The notes: generated from the sequence alone by a model not told the origin. A DNA stretch of 43,820 bases from Gemmatimonadota bacterium (GCA_028873845.1 JAPPNO010000134.1:1-43820), one strand, 5' to 3'. Positions 24,746-32,131 are shown, counted from the stretch's first letter. Numbers and translations are program-made.

Positions 24746-24774
24746 GGGTAGAAAGACAAGTTGCGTTTCTACCC
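24746..24774. promoter_or_regulatory. Inverted repeat upstream of vapB, probable autoregulatory operator
   Basis: GGGTAGAAA (24746-24754) and TTTCTACCC (24766-24774) are exact reverse complements separated by 11 bases. The repeat begins 12 bases upstream of the vapB ATG and borders the ribosome-binding site, so bound VapB or VapBC would block transcription start. Arm length and position fit known vapBC operators. Confidence 0.75.
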
Positions 24775-24830
24775 TACGTCGAATCGCCGGCGCGCGCAAC
24801 CGCCGGTGACAACGTCGGCCGACAGCCCGC

Positions 24831-25595
24831 CTACTCCTCGACCCGCCCGTCCACCAGCCGGATCAGCCTCCCCGCCCGCTCCATCACCCTGGGATCGTGT
24901 GTGGAAAACACGAAGGTCGTCCCTTTCTCCCGGTTGAGCTTCTCCATCACGTCCAGAAGCGCCTCGGCGGTGGACGAATCCAGGTTGGCGGTCGGTTCGT
25001 CGGCGAGCACCAGCGCCGGTTCCGCCAGCACCGCGCGCGCCACGGCCACCCGCTGCTGCTGCCCGCCGGAGAGCTTCGGCGGCATCCGGTTCTCCAGGCC
25101 CTCGAGCCCGACTTCCGCGAACAGCCGCCGCACCCGTTCGCGGCGTTCCCGGGCGGGCACTCCCTGGAGCAGCATGGTGAACTCCGCGTTCTCCGCGGCG
25201 GTCAATACGGGGAGGAGGTTGTAGGATTGGAAGACAAATCCGATCCGCGAAAGCCGTACTTTCGCCAGCTCCCTGTCCGGGAGTTCCGATATCTCGCGGC
25301 CGCCGATCCACACCTTCCCCTTCGAAGGGCGGGTCAGTCCTCCCAGCAGGTTGAGGACGGTCGTCTTCCCGGAACCGGACGGCCCGGCCATCGCCACGAA
25401 CTCGCCGGCGGCCACCTCCAGGTCCACCCCCCGCACCGCCTCCACCGGGCGCGGCTCCTGCGGGTAGATCTTCCACAGCCCCTCGGTGCGGACGGCGGGT
25501 CCCCCGGCCCCGCCCGGGGTGGATCCGGCCCCGCCGTTGGGCGTTGTCGCCCCCACTGCGTTCGCCGCGCGTCCTGCCGTCGGTTTCTCTCGCAT
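24831..25595 (-). CDS. MacB/LolD-type ABC transporter ATPase
   Basis: The 254-residue product has a Gly/Pro-rich N-terminal extension of about 35 residues and then a complete ATPase. Motifs are Walker A AGPSGSGKTTVLNLLGG, Q-loop FVFQSYNLLPVLTAAEN, signature LSGGQQQRVAVARA, Walker B LVLADEPTANLD, and H-loop FSTHDPRVM. The FQ-x-NLLP and ADEPTANLD strings are characteristic of the LolD/MacB/FtsE group, which power extrusion or lipoprotein release through FtsX-type permeases. It starts directly after the stop of the second FtsX permease (TGAATG), with AGGTGG as ribosome-binding site, and is the last gene of the four-gene operon. Confidence 0.92.
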   Translation of the reverse strand: MREKPTAGRAANAVGATTPNGGAGSTPGGAGGPAVRTEGLWKIYPQEPRPVEAVRGVDLEVAAGEFVAMAGPSGSGKTTVLNLLGGLTRPSKGKVWIGGREISELPDRELAKVRLSRIGFVFQSYNLLPVLTAAENAEFTMLLQGVPARERRERVRRLFAEVGLEGLENRMPPKLSGGQQQRVAVARAVLAEPALVLADEPTANLDSSTAEALLDVMEKLNREKGTTFVFSTHDPRVMERAGRLIRLVDGRVEE

Positions 25596-26849
25596 TCAAT
25601 CCACCTTGACTGTTTCGGCCGGGTCCAGGCGGGCCGCGTGCCACGCCGGGTAGAGCGCCGCCGACAGGCCGATCGCGAAGGTCATCAGCACGCTCTGCAC
25701 CACATGTTTCACTTCGATCACCGGGACCAGGACCGGATCGACGGTCACGCCGCCGAAACTGATGTCCTCGGGCATGAGCCCCGAAAAGTCCAGACCGTCG
25801 CGGAGAAAGAGGAACACTACCGCGAAGCCCAGGGCCACCCCCACGATCCCGCTCGCGACGGTGAGCAGGATCCCTTCGATGTACACGACCAGCCCCGTCT
25901 CCCGGCCGCTCAGCCCGAGTGCGCGCAGCAGTCCCAGTTCGCGCTTCCGGTGCAGCACCGAGATGAAGATCGCGTTGAGGATCGCCAGGGCCACGATGGC
26001 GAAGAGGATGATGTGGAAGGCCCAGTCGCCCCCGTCGTCCAGCTTGAGCGCCGAGTACAGGTCGGGCTGGGTCTCCGGCCATCCCGCCACCTCGACTCCG
26101 GCCTCGCTCGCGGCGGCTTCCACCCCTTCGATCACCGGATCCGTGAAGGACGAATGCGGAAGGAGCCCGGCCACGGCGGTGGCGCCCTCCACTCCCAGCC
26201 ACGTACGGGCGGTTCCCAGCGGGATGTGGATCAGCATCCGGTCCAGCTCTTCGACACCGGTGCGGTAGGTTCCCGCGACGCGGACCAGCTGCCCCTCGAT
26301 GTCGCCCGAGGCGGCCTGCGCCGTCAGGACCATGCGGGAGCCGGTGCGCAGCCCGAGCCGCTCGGCCAGCGCCTCGCCGAGGTAGGCGTGGAGGCGGTCG
26401 CCGTCCTGCAGATAGCGTCCGTCCGCGAGATCCTCGTTCAGCTTCGAGAACATCGTCTCGGTCGCCGCGTCGACCCCGATGATGAACGCCGGCTGCGCGC
26501 CGTCGGGCGACGATGCCAGGCCGCGCGTGGCCACGCGCACCGACGCCAGCGGCGGCTCGGGAGTCTCCGCTTCGGCGAGCGCGGCCAGCGACGCCTCCAC
26601 CTGCGCCGGGCTCATGCGGTCGTCCAGGCTCTCGCTGTCGCGGTAGCCGGGCGCGTTGAAGGTGACGTGCCCCGCACCCAGCCGCACGCCCGCGTCGATC
26701 CAGTCCTCGTGCGCCCCGTCGGCGATGGTGCGCGAGAGGATCAGGAGCGCGAGGCCCACGGCCATGGCGGCGGCGGTCAGGGCGCTCCGGCGCATTTCAC
26801 GGCCCAGGTTGCGGAGCGCGAGCCAGGACAGGGTGGGGAGGCGGAACAT
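25596..26849 (-). CDS. FtsX-like ABC permease (second of pair)
   Basis: The 417-residue product has the MacB/LolC architecture. TM1 is near residues 24-42 (SALTAAAMAVGLALLILS), followed by a periplasmic domain of about 230 residues and three C-terminal TMs (about 275-410). The FtsX core is visible in NAIFISVLHRKRELGLLRALGLSGRETGLVVYIEGILL and LYPAWHAARLDPAETVKV. The start is 1 base after the stop of the preceding permease. Two different permeases and one ATPase imply a heterodimeric LolCE-like complex rather than a MacB homodimer. No fused ATPase is present. Confidence 0.9.
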   Translation of the reverse strand: MFRLPTLSWLALRNLGREMRRSALTAAAMAVGLALLILSRTIADGAHEDWIDAGVRLGAGHVTFNAPGYRDSESLDDRMSPAQVEASLAALAEAETPEPPLASVRVATRGLASSPDGAQPAFIIGVDAATETMFSKLNEDLADGRYLQDGDRLHAYLGEALAERLGLRTGSRMVLTAQAASGDIEGQLVRVAGTYRTGVEELDRMLIHIPLGTARTWLGVEGATAVAGLLPHSSFTDPVIEGVEAAASEAGVEVAGWPETQPDLYSALKLDDGGDWAFHIILFAIVALAILNAIFISVLHRKRELGLLRALGLSGRETGLVVYIEGILLTVASGIVGVALGFAVVFLFLRDGLDFSGLMPEDISFGGVTVDPVLVPVIEVKHVVQSVLMTFAIGLSAALYPAWHAARLDPAETVKVD

Positions 26850-26850
26850 G

Positions 26851-28113
26851 TCAGCGATTCGCCAGCACGTCGGCGGGGGGAATGCGGACCGCCCGCCAGG
26901 CGGGGAGCAGCGCGGAGACGACGCCGGTGGTGACCAGGGCCAGCGCGCTCACGAAGGGCCCCCACACGGAGTACTCGACGGTGAGCAGCGGCCGGACCGC
27001 GGAGCCCACGAAGGAATAGGTGTCCACGAAGCGGCTGAGGTCGATGGGGTTGTTGTGGATGTAGACCATGAGGGGGACCGCCAGCGCCATGCCCGCGGCG
27101 AGGGAGAACAGCCCGAGGAGGATCCCCTCGTAGATCACGATCCGGCCGATCCTGCCACCCGAAGTCCCCAGCGAACGCGCGACCGCGAATTCGCGGCGGC
27201 GCTCGAAGGTCGCGATCAGCATCGCGTTGGCAACCCCGAAGGCGGCCATCCCGAAGATCAGCACGGCGACGACATAGTTGAACGTGGCCACGTAGTTGAC
27301 GATGAAGTAGAGCTGGTCCAGAAAGCCCGACCAGGCCTCGGTGCTGAGTCCCGGCGAGACGGCCGCAACGGCCTCCCTGATCGCGTTGGCCGGGATGTCC
27401 GGTTCGCGAATCCGCTCCACCGATACCGCCACCTCGTGGATGCGGCCGGGGGCCATCGCCATGAGCTCCGCGAGCGAGCCCATTTCGAGGAGCGCGTAGC
27501 TGTCGTCGTACGCGCCGACGCCCACGCTGAAGATCCCGGACACGCTGAAGAGGTCGTTGCCGGTCGACCCGTCGGCCGCGGGAGCCACCAAGACCACCTC
27601 GTCCCCCACTTCGGCCTCGACCGTTTCGGCCATTGCGTCGCCCAGCACGATCTCGCCCGGACCCGGCATCCGCCCGGCCACGAGCGCGCTTCCGAACCGG
27701 CTGACCGCTTCCTCGCGGGCAGCGTCCACCCCCATCAGCACCGCCCCCACCGTCTCGTCACCCGAGCTGACCAGTCCTCCGCCGTACAGCCGCGGCGCCG
27801 CGCCCGTCACGCCGTCCTGCGCCTCGACCGCGGCCAGCAGCGCGTCCACATCGAGGCCCTCGCGGCCGCCCATCGTCCTGTGGATGCTGAGTTCGGGCTG
27901 GTAGTCCTCCGCCTGGATCCGCACCTGCCCCGTCGCCACGCGGGTTCCGTTCGAGACGAGCTCCTCCACGATGCCGTCCATGTACCCGATCATGAGGACC
28001 GAGGCCACGAACCCGAAGGAGAGGGCGGAGGCGGTGAAAACCGTGCGGCGGCGGTTGCGCCAGAGGTTCCGCCACGCGATCCGCCACCAGATGCGGTGGT
28101 TGCCGCGGCTCAT
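26851..28113 (-). CDS. FtsX-like ABC permease (first of pair)
   Basis: The product has 420 residues from the ATG at 28113, where the family begins (IWWRIAWRNLWRNRRRTVFTA). An ATG at 28182 would add 23 Arg-rich residues; neither has a good ribosome-binding site. The layout is TM1 at about 22-42, a periplasmic domain to about 270, then three TMs including VANAMLIATFERRREFAVARSLGTSGGRIGRIVIYEGILLGL and LLPAWRAVRIPPADVLAN, the FtsX C-terminal signature. It pairs with the next permease and shares its ATPase. The upstream gene encodes a LolA-like carrier protein, which supports a lipoprotein or lipid transport role at the inner membrane. Confidence 0.88.
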   Translation of the reverse strand: MSRGNHRIWWRIAWRNLWRNRRRTVFTASALSFGFVASVLMIGYMDGIVEELVSNGTRVATGQVRIQAEDYQPELSIHRTMGGREGLDVDALLAAVEAQDGVTGAAPRLYGGGLVSSGDETVGAVLMGVDAAREEAVSRFGSALVAGRMPGPGEIVLGDAMAETVEAEVGDEVVLVAPAADGSTGNDLFSVSGIFSVGVGAYDDSYALLEMGSLAELMAMAPGRIHEVAVSVERIREPDIPANAIREAVAAVSPGLSTEAWSGFLDQLYFIVNYVATFNYVVAVLIFGMAAFGVANAMLIATFERRREFAVARSLGTSGGRIGRIVIYEGILLGLFSLAAGMALAVPLMVYIHNNPIDLSRFVDTYSFVGSAVRPLLTVEYSVWGPFVSALALVTTGVVSALLPAWRAVRIPPADVLANR

Positions 28114-28186
28114 TGGGCCGAGGCGTCGGCGCCGGATGCCCCTGGGCAGGCCGCGCGTCCCCCGGGCTCCCGGCCGTCCCATTCCG

Positions 28187-29008
28187 TCATTGCCGGGCCC
28201 GAAGGTTCCGCAAACTGAAGAAATCCTCGTTCAGGCCCACATCGAACTCCAGCTCGAGGTAGATAACCACCGTGCGCTCGTCCTCGTCCGCGGGCTGGAT
28301 GACCGTGCGCGCCGGCACCAGCCGACCTCCCAGGGACCGGAAGTCCTCGAAGGTGATTGTGCGCGAGAGCGTCCCGTCCTCGTCGTAGTAGTGCGCCCAG
28401 AGGGGCATTCGGTCGCGCTTCCGGATCTGCTGCTCGATCCTGCCCCAGATCACGGGTGCCTCGGGCTTGGGGGTCATCGTGAACTCCCAGACCTGCTCGC
28501 CATCGCGGTCGCCCTCGAAGGAGATGACGATGTCGTAGTCCTCGATGAGGCGGCTTTCCTTGACCAGGTCGTCGTTGGTGAAGTGCGAGCCCATCCACGA
28601 GCCGAGCATCATCGAGGGCGGGATCTTGATGGTGCGGTCGGCGCGGGGCAGGTAGTTCCAGACTTCGTTTTCGACCTTCAGGGTCGCGGTGCCCGCCTCG
28701 CGCGCGGGGCTCTCCACGCGGATCAGCGAATACTCCGTGCCCAGCGACCAGACGCTCATCTCGAGGGAGCGCGACCAGTTCTCGGTGTCGATCTCCATGC
28801 GCATCCGGCCCGTGCTCGACTCGCCCCGCATGAGGCGGTCCACCTCATCGATGATCTCGAGGACGCGGGGGTCGGTCTGAGCGGCGGCGGGGGCGGGGAC
28901 GAGAGCGGGGACGAGGGCGGACAGCGGCCATGCAAGCATCGACAGCACCCAAGCCGTCGGCCGGGCCGGTGCGCGCCGGTCGCGGAAGTCGTGCGTACTC
29001 GTTGTCAT
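28187..29008 (-). CDS. LolA-like outer-membrane lipoprotein-sorting protein
   Basis: The product has 273 residues from the ATG at 29008, with AGGA 6 bases upstream. A signal peptide precedes AAAQTDP (about residue 44). The mature part follows the LolA_like family: VLEIIDEVDRLMRGESSTGRMRMEI, EMSVWSLGTEYSLIRVESPAREAGTATLKV, WNYLPRADRTIKIPPSMMLGSWMGS, and a conserved DYDIVISFEG. It is a half-barrel thought to carry lipids or lipoproteins through the periplasm. It is the first gene of the operon with two FtsX permeases and the ATPase, an arrangement seen widely in bacteria. The exact cargo is not known. Confidence 0.85.
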   Translation of the reverse strand: MTTSTHDFRDRRAPARPTAWVLSMLAWPLSALVPALVPAPAAAQTDPRVLEIIDEVDRLMRGESSTGRMRMEIDTENWSRSLEMSVWSLGTEYSLIRVESPAREAGTATLKVENEVWNYLPRADRTIKIPPSMMLGSWMGSHFTNDDLVKESRLIEDYDIVISFEGDRDGEQVWEFTMTPKPEAPVIWGRIEQQIRKRDRMPLWAHYYDEDGTLSRTITFEDFRSLGGRLVPARTVIQPADEDERTVVIYLELEFDVGLNEDFFSLRNLRARQ

Positions 29009-29167
29009 TTCGGTCCTTGGCGGTCTGACGGGATCTGGCGGCTGGCCTCCGAGGCCCCGAAACACTATTGTCGCGGGTCGCCGGGGTCCAGTGCCCGCGG
29101 ACCGGGGCTCCCGCGAATCTCATCCCATCCCCACTCAACCGCCCCACCCTTCGCCAGGAGCACCGCC

Positions 29168-29728
29168 GTGATCCCCCTCACCGCCCTCTGGCTCCCCATC
29201 CTGCTCACCACCGCCGTCGTCTTCGTGGTCAGCGCGATGGTCTGGATGGTCATGCCGCACCACAAGGACGACTTCGCACGGGCCGACGACGAGGACGCCC
29301 TGATGGACGCCGTGCGCGACAGCGTCGCTGGCCCCGGCATGTACATGTTCCCGTGGGCGCCGGACAGCGAGCAGACCGGCGAGGGCTACCGGGAGAGACT
29401 GCTGGCAGGACCGGTCGGCATCCTGCGTGTACGGGATCCGCAGTCGGTGATCGACATGAAGCCGGCGATGGCGAAGTCGGTCCTGCTCCACCTCGCCGTC
29501 GCGGTCTTCGTGGCGTACCTAGCGTCGGCCACGCTCGAGGAGGGCGCGTCCTACCTTTCGGTCTTCCAGGTCACCGGCACGGCGGCCTTCATGGCTCACG
29601 GCTTCATCGGTTTCCAGGAGAGCATCTGGTTCGGGCTTCCCGGCAAGGTCGCCTTCAAGCATGCGCTCGACGGGCTCGTCTACGCGCTGCTCACGGCCGG
29701 GATCTTCGGCTGGCTGTGGCCGGTGTGA
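29168..29728 (+). CDS. Conserved four-helix membrane protein of unknown function
   Basis: The 186-residue product starts at a GTG with AGGAG 7 bases upstream. TM1 at about 4-28 (LTALWLPILLTTAVVFVVSAMVWMV) is followed by a His/Asp-rich cytosolic loop (PHHKDDFARADDEDALMDAVRD). Three further TMs lie at about 100-118, 128-150 and 165-184. The loop before TM2 includes YMFPWAP and VGILRVRDP. I do not recognise a named family, though the layout suggests a DUF-type inner-membrane protein. It probably leads the operon with the OsmC and oxidoreductase genes, 43 bases downstream. Confidence 0.75.
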   Translation: MIPLTALWLPILLTTAVVFVVSAMVWMVMPHHKDDFARADDEDALMDAVRDSVAGPGMYMFPWAPDSEQTGEGYRERLLAGPVGILRVRDPQSVIDMKPAMAKSVLLHLAVAVFVAYLASATLEEGASYLSVFQVTGTAAFMAHGFIGFQESIWFGLPGKVAFKHALDGLVYALLTAGIFGWLWPV

Positions 29729-29771
29729 GCCCGGTCCCCACCCCCAACCCATCGAACGGAGCACCTCCCGA

Positions 29772-30230
29772 ATGAGTGACATCGTCTACGAAGCCGACGT
29801 GCGGATCGAGCGCACGCGCGGCCCCCACCGCCTCGCCTGGCTGCCCGCCCGCGACGGCCCGGTCGAGTTCGGCGTCCACGGCGCGATCGCCGAACACTAC
29901 GGCGTCCGCCTCAAGACCGAGACCGCCACCACCCTCGACTACGTGATCGCCGCGACCGGCGGCTGACTCGTCGGCACCTTCGGAGGCGTGCTGGAGGCAC
30001 GCGGGATCGATGCGTCGGGCGGTCGGCTGACGGCGGAGGTGAAGGGGAGGGTGGGCAAGGACGACGGGGTGCTGGTGGTGCGGGAGATTCACGCGAAGTA
30101 CCGGCTGGAGGCGGCGGGTGCGGACCAGGCGGCGGTGGGGAGGGCGTACGACATGCACGCGATGCGCTGTCCGGTGTACCGAACGCTGCACAGGTGCATC
30201 GAGATCACGACGGAGCTGGAGGTGGTCTGA
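29772..30230 (+). CDS. OsmC/Ohr-family peroxiredoxin, predicted selenoprotein (in-frame TGA as Sec65)
   Basis: Read through the TGA at 29964-29966, the frame gives 152 residues matching the full length of OsmC proteins. The segment before the TGA (TLDYVIAATGG) and after it (LVGTFGGVLEARGID) align with the OsmC helix in which the first catalytic Cys lies, and the TGA falls exactly on that Cys. The second half ends MHAMRCPVYRTLHRCIEITTEL, the OsmC C-terminal signature with the resolving Cys. The part after the TGA has no ribosome-binding site of its own. A perfect hairpin begins 19 bases after the UGA, placed as in bacterial SECIS elements. OsmC enzymes reduce organic hydroperoxides; Sec would raise peroxidatic reactivity. 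The alternative is a pseudogene with a Cys-to-stop change. Standard gene calling would split it into 64- and about 80-residue pieces. Confidence 0.75.
29986..30002 (+). promoter_or_regulatory. Candidate bacterial SECIS hairpin downstream of the OsmC UGA
   Basis: GCGTGC (29986-29991) pairs perfectly with GCACGC (29997-30002) around a five-base loop TGGAG. The apical loop begins 25 bases after the UGA and has G in its second position. Bacterial SECIS elements lie inside the reading frame, with the loop about 16-37 bases after UGA and a G among the first two loop bases. Position and loop fit; SelB binding is untested. Confidence 0.6.
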
Positions 30231-30241
30231 GGGCGAACCCT

Positions 30242-31471
30242 GTGCCGACGCTGGACCGGCGGCGATGGCTCAAGGTCTCGGCGGCCGTTCTGGCGGGCGG
30301 CTGGGCCGGGGCCTGTGCATCGGGGCCGAGGGGCCGGCTCGACGTGCCGCCGACGTGGACGCCGTTGCGGCCGGTGCGGGTGTCGCGCGACCGGGTGATT
30401 CGCGTGGTCGCGGGGTTGAGGCCGTACCGTGCGGAGGGGTTCGTGGTGCGGGCCGAGCGGCTGGCGGGGAAGCTGCTGGTGCACAACTACGGGCACGGCG
30501 GCGGCGGGGTCACGCTTTCGTGGGGCACGGCGGAGATGGCGGCGGATCTGGTCACATACGGCGGGCGCGAGGGCAACGTTGCGGTGATCGGCGCGGGCGC
30601 CGTCGGGCTGGCCACCGCCCGGCTCCTGCAGCGCCGCGGCCGCGAGGTCACGATCTACGCCCGCGACCTGCCGCCGAATACCACCTCCAACATCGCGGGG
30701 GCGCAGTGGTCGCCCGCCACGGTCTCGGACAGCCTGGACGGCCCCTTCGGCCACCGGTTCGAACGCGCCGCGCGCCTCGCCCATCGCCACTTCCAGAACC
30801 TGGTCGGCGCCGGCTACGGGGTCCGCTGGATCGACAACTACTTTCCGCGCGAAAGGCCCCCGGGCGCGGGCGGCCAAACGTCCCGGATCCGGGATCTCTA
30901 CCCGGAATGGGAGGAGCTGGAGGGGGACGAGCACCCGTTCCCGACCCGGTACGCGCGCCGCGTGGCAACGATGTTCATCGAGCCGCACCGGTATCTGCGG
31001 GCGGTATTGCGGGACTTTCGGATTGCGGGGGGCGGGGTGGTGGTCGGGGAGATCGGCGACCTGGAGCAGCTGGCCGCGCTGGCCGAGCCGGTGATCGTGA
31101 ACTGTACGGGCCTGGGGGCCCGGGAGCTGTTCGGCGACGACTCGCTGGTGCCGATCAGGGGACAGTTGGTCGTGCTGAGGCCCCAGTCCGGGATCGACTA
31201 CCTGACGGTGGGCGGCGGCCGCTTCTCGACTCGCGGCAGCCAGTACATGTTTCCGCGCAGCGACGGGATCCTGCTGGGGGGGACGTTCGAGAGGGGGGTG
31301 GAGACGCTGGAACCGGATCCGGTGGAGACGGAGAGGATCCTGGCGGATCATGCGGCGTTCTTCGGGGCGATGGCGGGGAAGGTGGGGGGGCTGGCCGAGG
31401 GACGCCCGAACTCCATCTCAATCGGGAGAGGTACCGCCCGTCATCTCCGCCAACATGTCAACCATGGATGA
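30242..31471 (+). CDS. Circularly permuted D-amino-acid-oxidase-like FAD oxidoreductase with export signal
   Basis: The 409-residue product (GTG start 11 bases after the OsmC stop) begins with an RRRWLK twin-arginine-like motif and a lipobox-like AGAC (Cys 25). Residues 54-100 (VVAGLRPYRAEGFVVRAERL and then HNYGHGGGGVTLSWG at 81-95) are the sequence that ends normal D-amino acid oxidases. After it comes the dinucleotide motif VIGAGAVGLATARLLQRRG (about 115-133), then PPNTTSNIAGAQW, which matches the DAAO N-terminal region. The C-terminus holds PIRGQLVVL and LLGGTFERG. So the last roughly 50 residues of DAAO have moved to the front. FAD binding and oxidation of an amino acid or amine are expected. 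It probably shares an operon with the OsmC peroxidase, which could detoxify peroxide from the oxidase (inference). Confidence 0.8.
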   Translation: MPTLDRRRWLKVSAAVLAGGWAGACASGPRGRLDVPPTWTPLRPVRVSRDRVIRVVAGLRPYRAEGFVVRAERLAGKLLVHNYGHGGGGVTLSWGTAEMAADLVTYGGREGNVAVIGAGAVGLATARLLQRRGREVTIYARDLPPNTTSNIAGAQWSPATVSDSLDGPFGHRFERAARLAHRHFQNLVGAGYGVRWIDNYFPRERPPGAGGQTSRIRDLYPEWEELEGDEHPFPTRYARRVATMFIEPHRYLRAVLRDFRIAGGGVVVGEIGDLEQLAALAEPVIVNCTGLGARELFGDDSLVPIRGQLVVLRPQSGIDYLTVGGGRFSTRGSQYMFPRSDGILLGGTFERGVETLEPDPVETERILADHAAFFGAMAGKVGGLAEGRPNSISIGRGTARHLRQHVNHG

Positions 31472-31488
31472 CATTTGGTCAACCGTGG
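31457..31488 (+). promoter_or_regulatory. Direct repeat GTCAACCRTGG, two copies 21 bases apart
   Basis: GTCAACCATGG (31457-31467) and GTCAACCGTGG (31478-31488) differ at one base and are spaced exactly two helical turns apart, overlapping the last codons of the oxidase gene. Tandem same-face repeats suit dimeric transcription factor binding. The gene served could be the micro-peptide about 180 bases downstream. Chance similarity is not excluded. Confidence 0.3.
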
Positions 31489-31670
31489 TTTACTTTTGCG
31501 CCGTTGCGATGCAACGCTCGCCGATGCGGTCCGCCTGGGGCGGCTGGCGCGTCGCGCCCGGAAGGTGAACCTTTGATGCAGCGGTGGCCGTAAGGGGGCC
31601 GGATTCGTCGGCGGCGTCGCGGCGCTCCTGGCCGGCGCTCCCCGGGGCACTTCAGACGAGGGAAGGACCG
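31472..31670. other. Non-coding stretch before the micro-peptide gene
   Basis: No convincing gene is visible here. The sequence shifts from T-rich just after the oxidase stop to strongly GC-rich before the micro-peptide. A frame upstream of and in phase with the micro-peptide (GTG near 31581) could extend it by about 30 residues of Arg/Pro/Ser-rich sequence, but it lacks a ribosome-binding site. It may hold the leader of the micro-peptide mRNA. Confidence 0.4.
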
Positions 31671-31733
31671 ATGGCACAGATCGTGAAGCGCGTGGTTCGC
31701 TGGGTGCTGGAGTGGTTGTTGAAGAAGATTTAG
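31671..31733 (+). CDS. 20-residue cationic amphipathic micro-peptide
   Basis: The product is MAQIVKRVVRWVLEWLLKKI, preceded by GGAAGGA 5 bases before the ATG and ended by TAG. K6, R7, R10, K18 and K19 against E14 give about +4 net charge, and the hydrophobic residues (I, V, W, L) fall on one face of a helix. This is the pattern of membrane-active peptides such as type I toxins, small bacteriocins and phenol-soluble modulins. A GGTCC-GTGA-GGACC hairpin lies 6 bases after the stop. No family is recognised. A peptide this short can arise by chance; the ribosome-binding site and the regular amphipathicity are the support. Confidence 0.45.
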   Translation: MAQIVKRVVRWVLEWLLKKI

Positions 31734-31981
31734 ACAGCGGTCCGTGAGGACCTCCAGTCGGCGTAGTTCTCATCGCGGTGCAGAACCGGTCCCGAAAGAT
31801 CCGGTGCCTTCCACCACCAACCGGACCTGCCCCACTTCCACGGATTGAGCATCTCCGCTCCATCCGCTGACGCGTGACCACCCACGGGGTGTGGCGTCTC
31901 GTTGCGCGCCTCGCTCGTCAGCCCATCGCTTCGTAGGACTTTCGTCCAAGTCCGCCTTGACCCGGTTCCGGGCAGGCTCAT
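31730..31981 (-). other. Hairpin-rich segment: structured RNA or 83-residue ORF
   Basis: On the minus strand an ATG at 31981 has a near-ideal AGGAGG 7 bases upstream and opens 83 codons (Arg/Ser-rich first half, then Trp-rich KWGRSGWWWKAP). The protein resembles no family I know. The same DNA is packed with hairpins: 31936-31953 (GGACTT/AAGTCC, 6-base loop), 31954-31977 (GCCT/AGGC enclosing CCCGG/CCGGG), CCGG-based pairings at about 31790-31835, and 31739-31752 (GGTCC/GGACC). The hairpins abut one another, as in a folded RNA such as a group II intron fragment or regulatory RNA. I cannot decide between RNA and protein. Confidence 0.35.
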
Positions 31982-32131
31982 GCCACGCCTCCTTTGGTTT
32001 GTCCAATGACAGGGTATCCGTCATATTGGGGCAATCCGCGTTGACGGAGCGTTACCGACCTACTCACCCCTGGTGAGGCGTCGAGCCGGCTGAGCACCGA
32101 TTCCCACCTTCGCCCGAAGAGGGAGAAACGC

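Noticed and set aside
27971-29167. Long plus-strand frame reaching back from the membrane protein gene at 29168
   Set aside because: It lies antisense to the LolA-like and FtsX genes and has a composition typical of shadow frames. The GTG with AGGAG at 29168 fits the hydrophobic protein start.
29988-30230. Separate 80-residue gene starting with GTG after the OsmC stop
   Set aside because: It has no ribosome-binding site, is in frame with the upstream piece, and both together form one complete OsmC protein.
31740-31790. DENYA string on the minus strand, recalling the tmRNA tag
   Set aside because: No tRNA-like ends are found around it, the frame continues nine residues past the tag, and it does not end in LAA-like residues.
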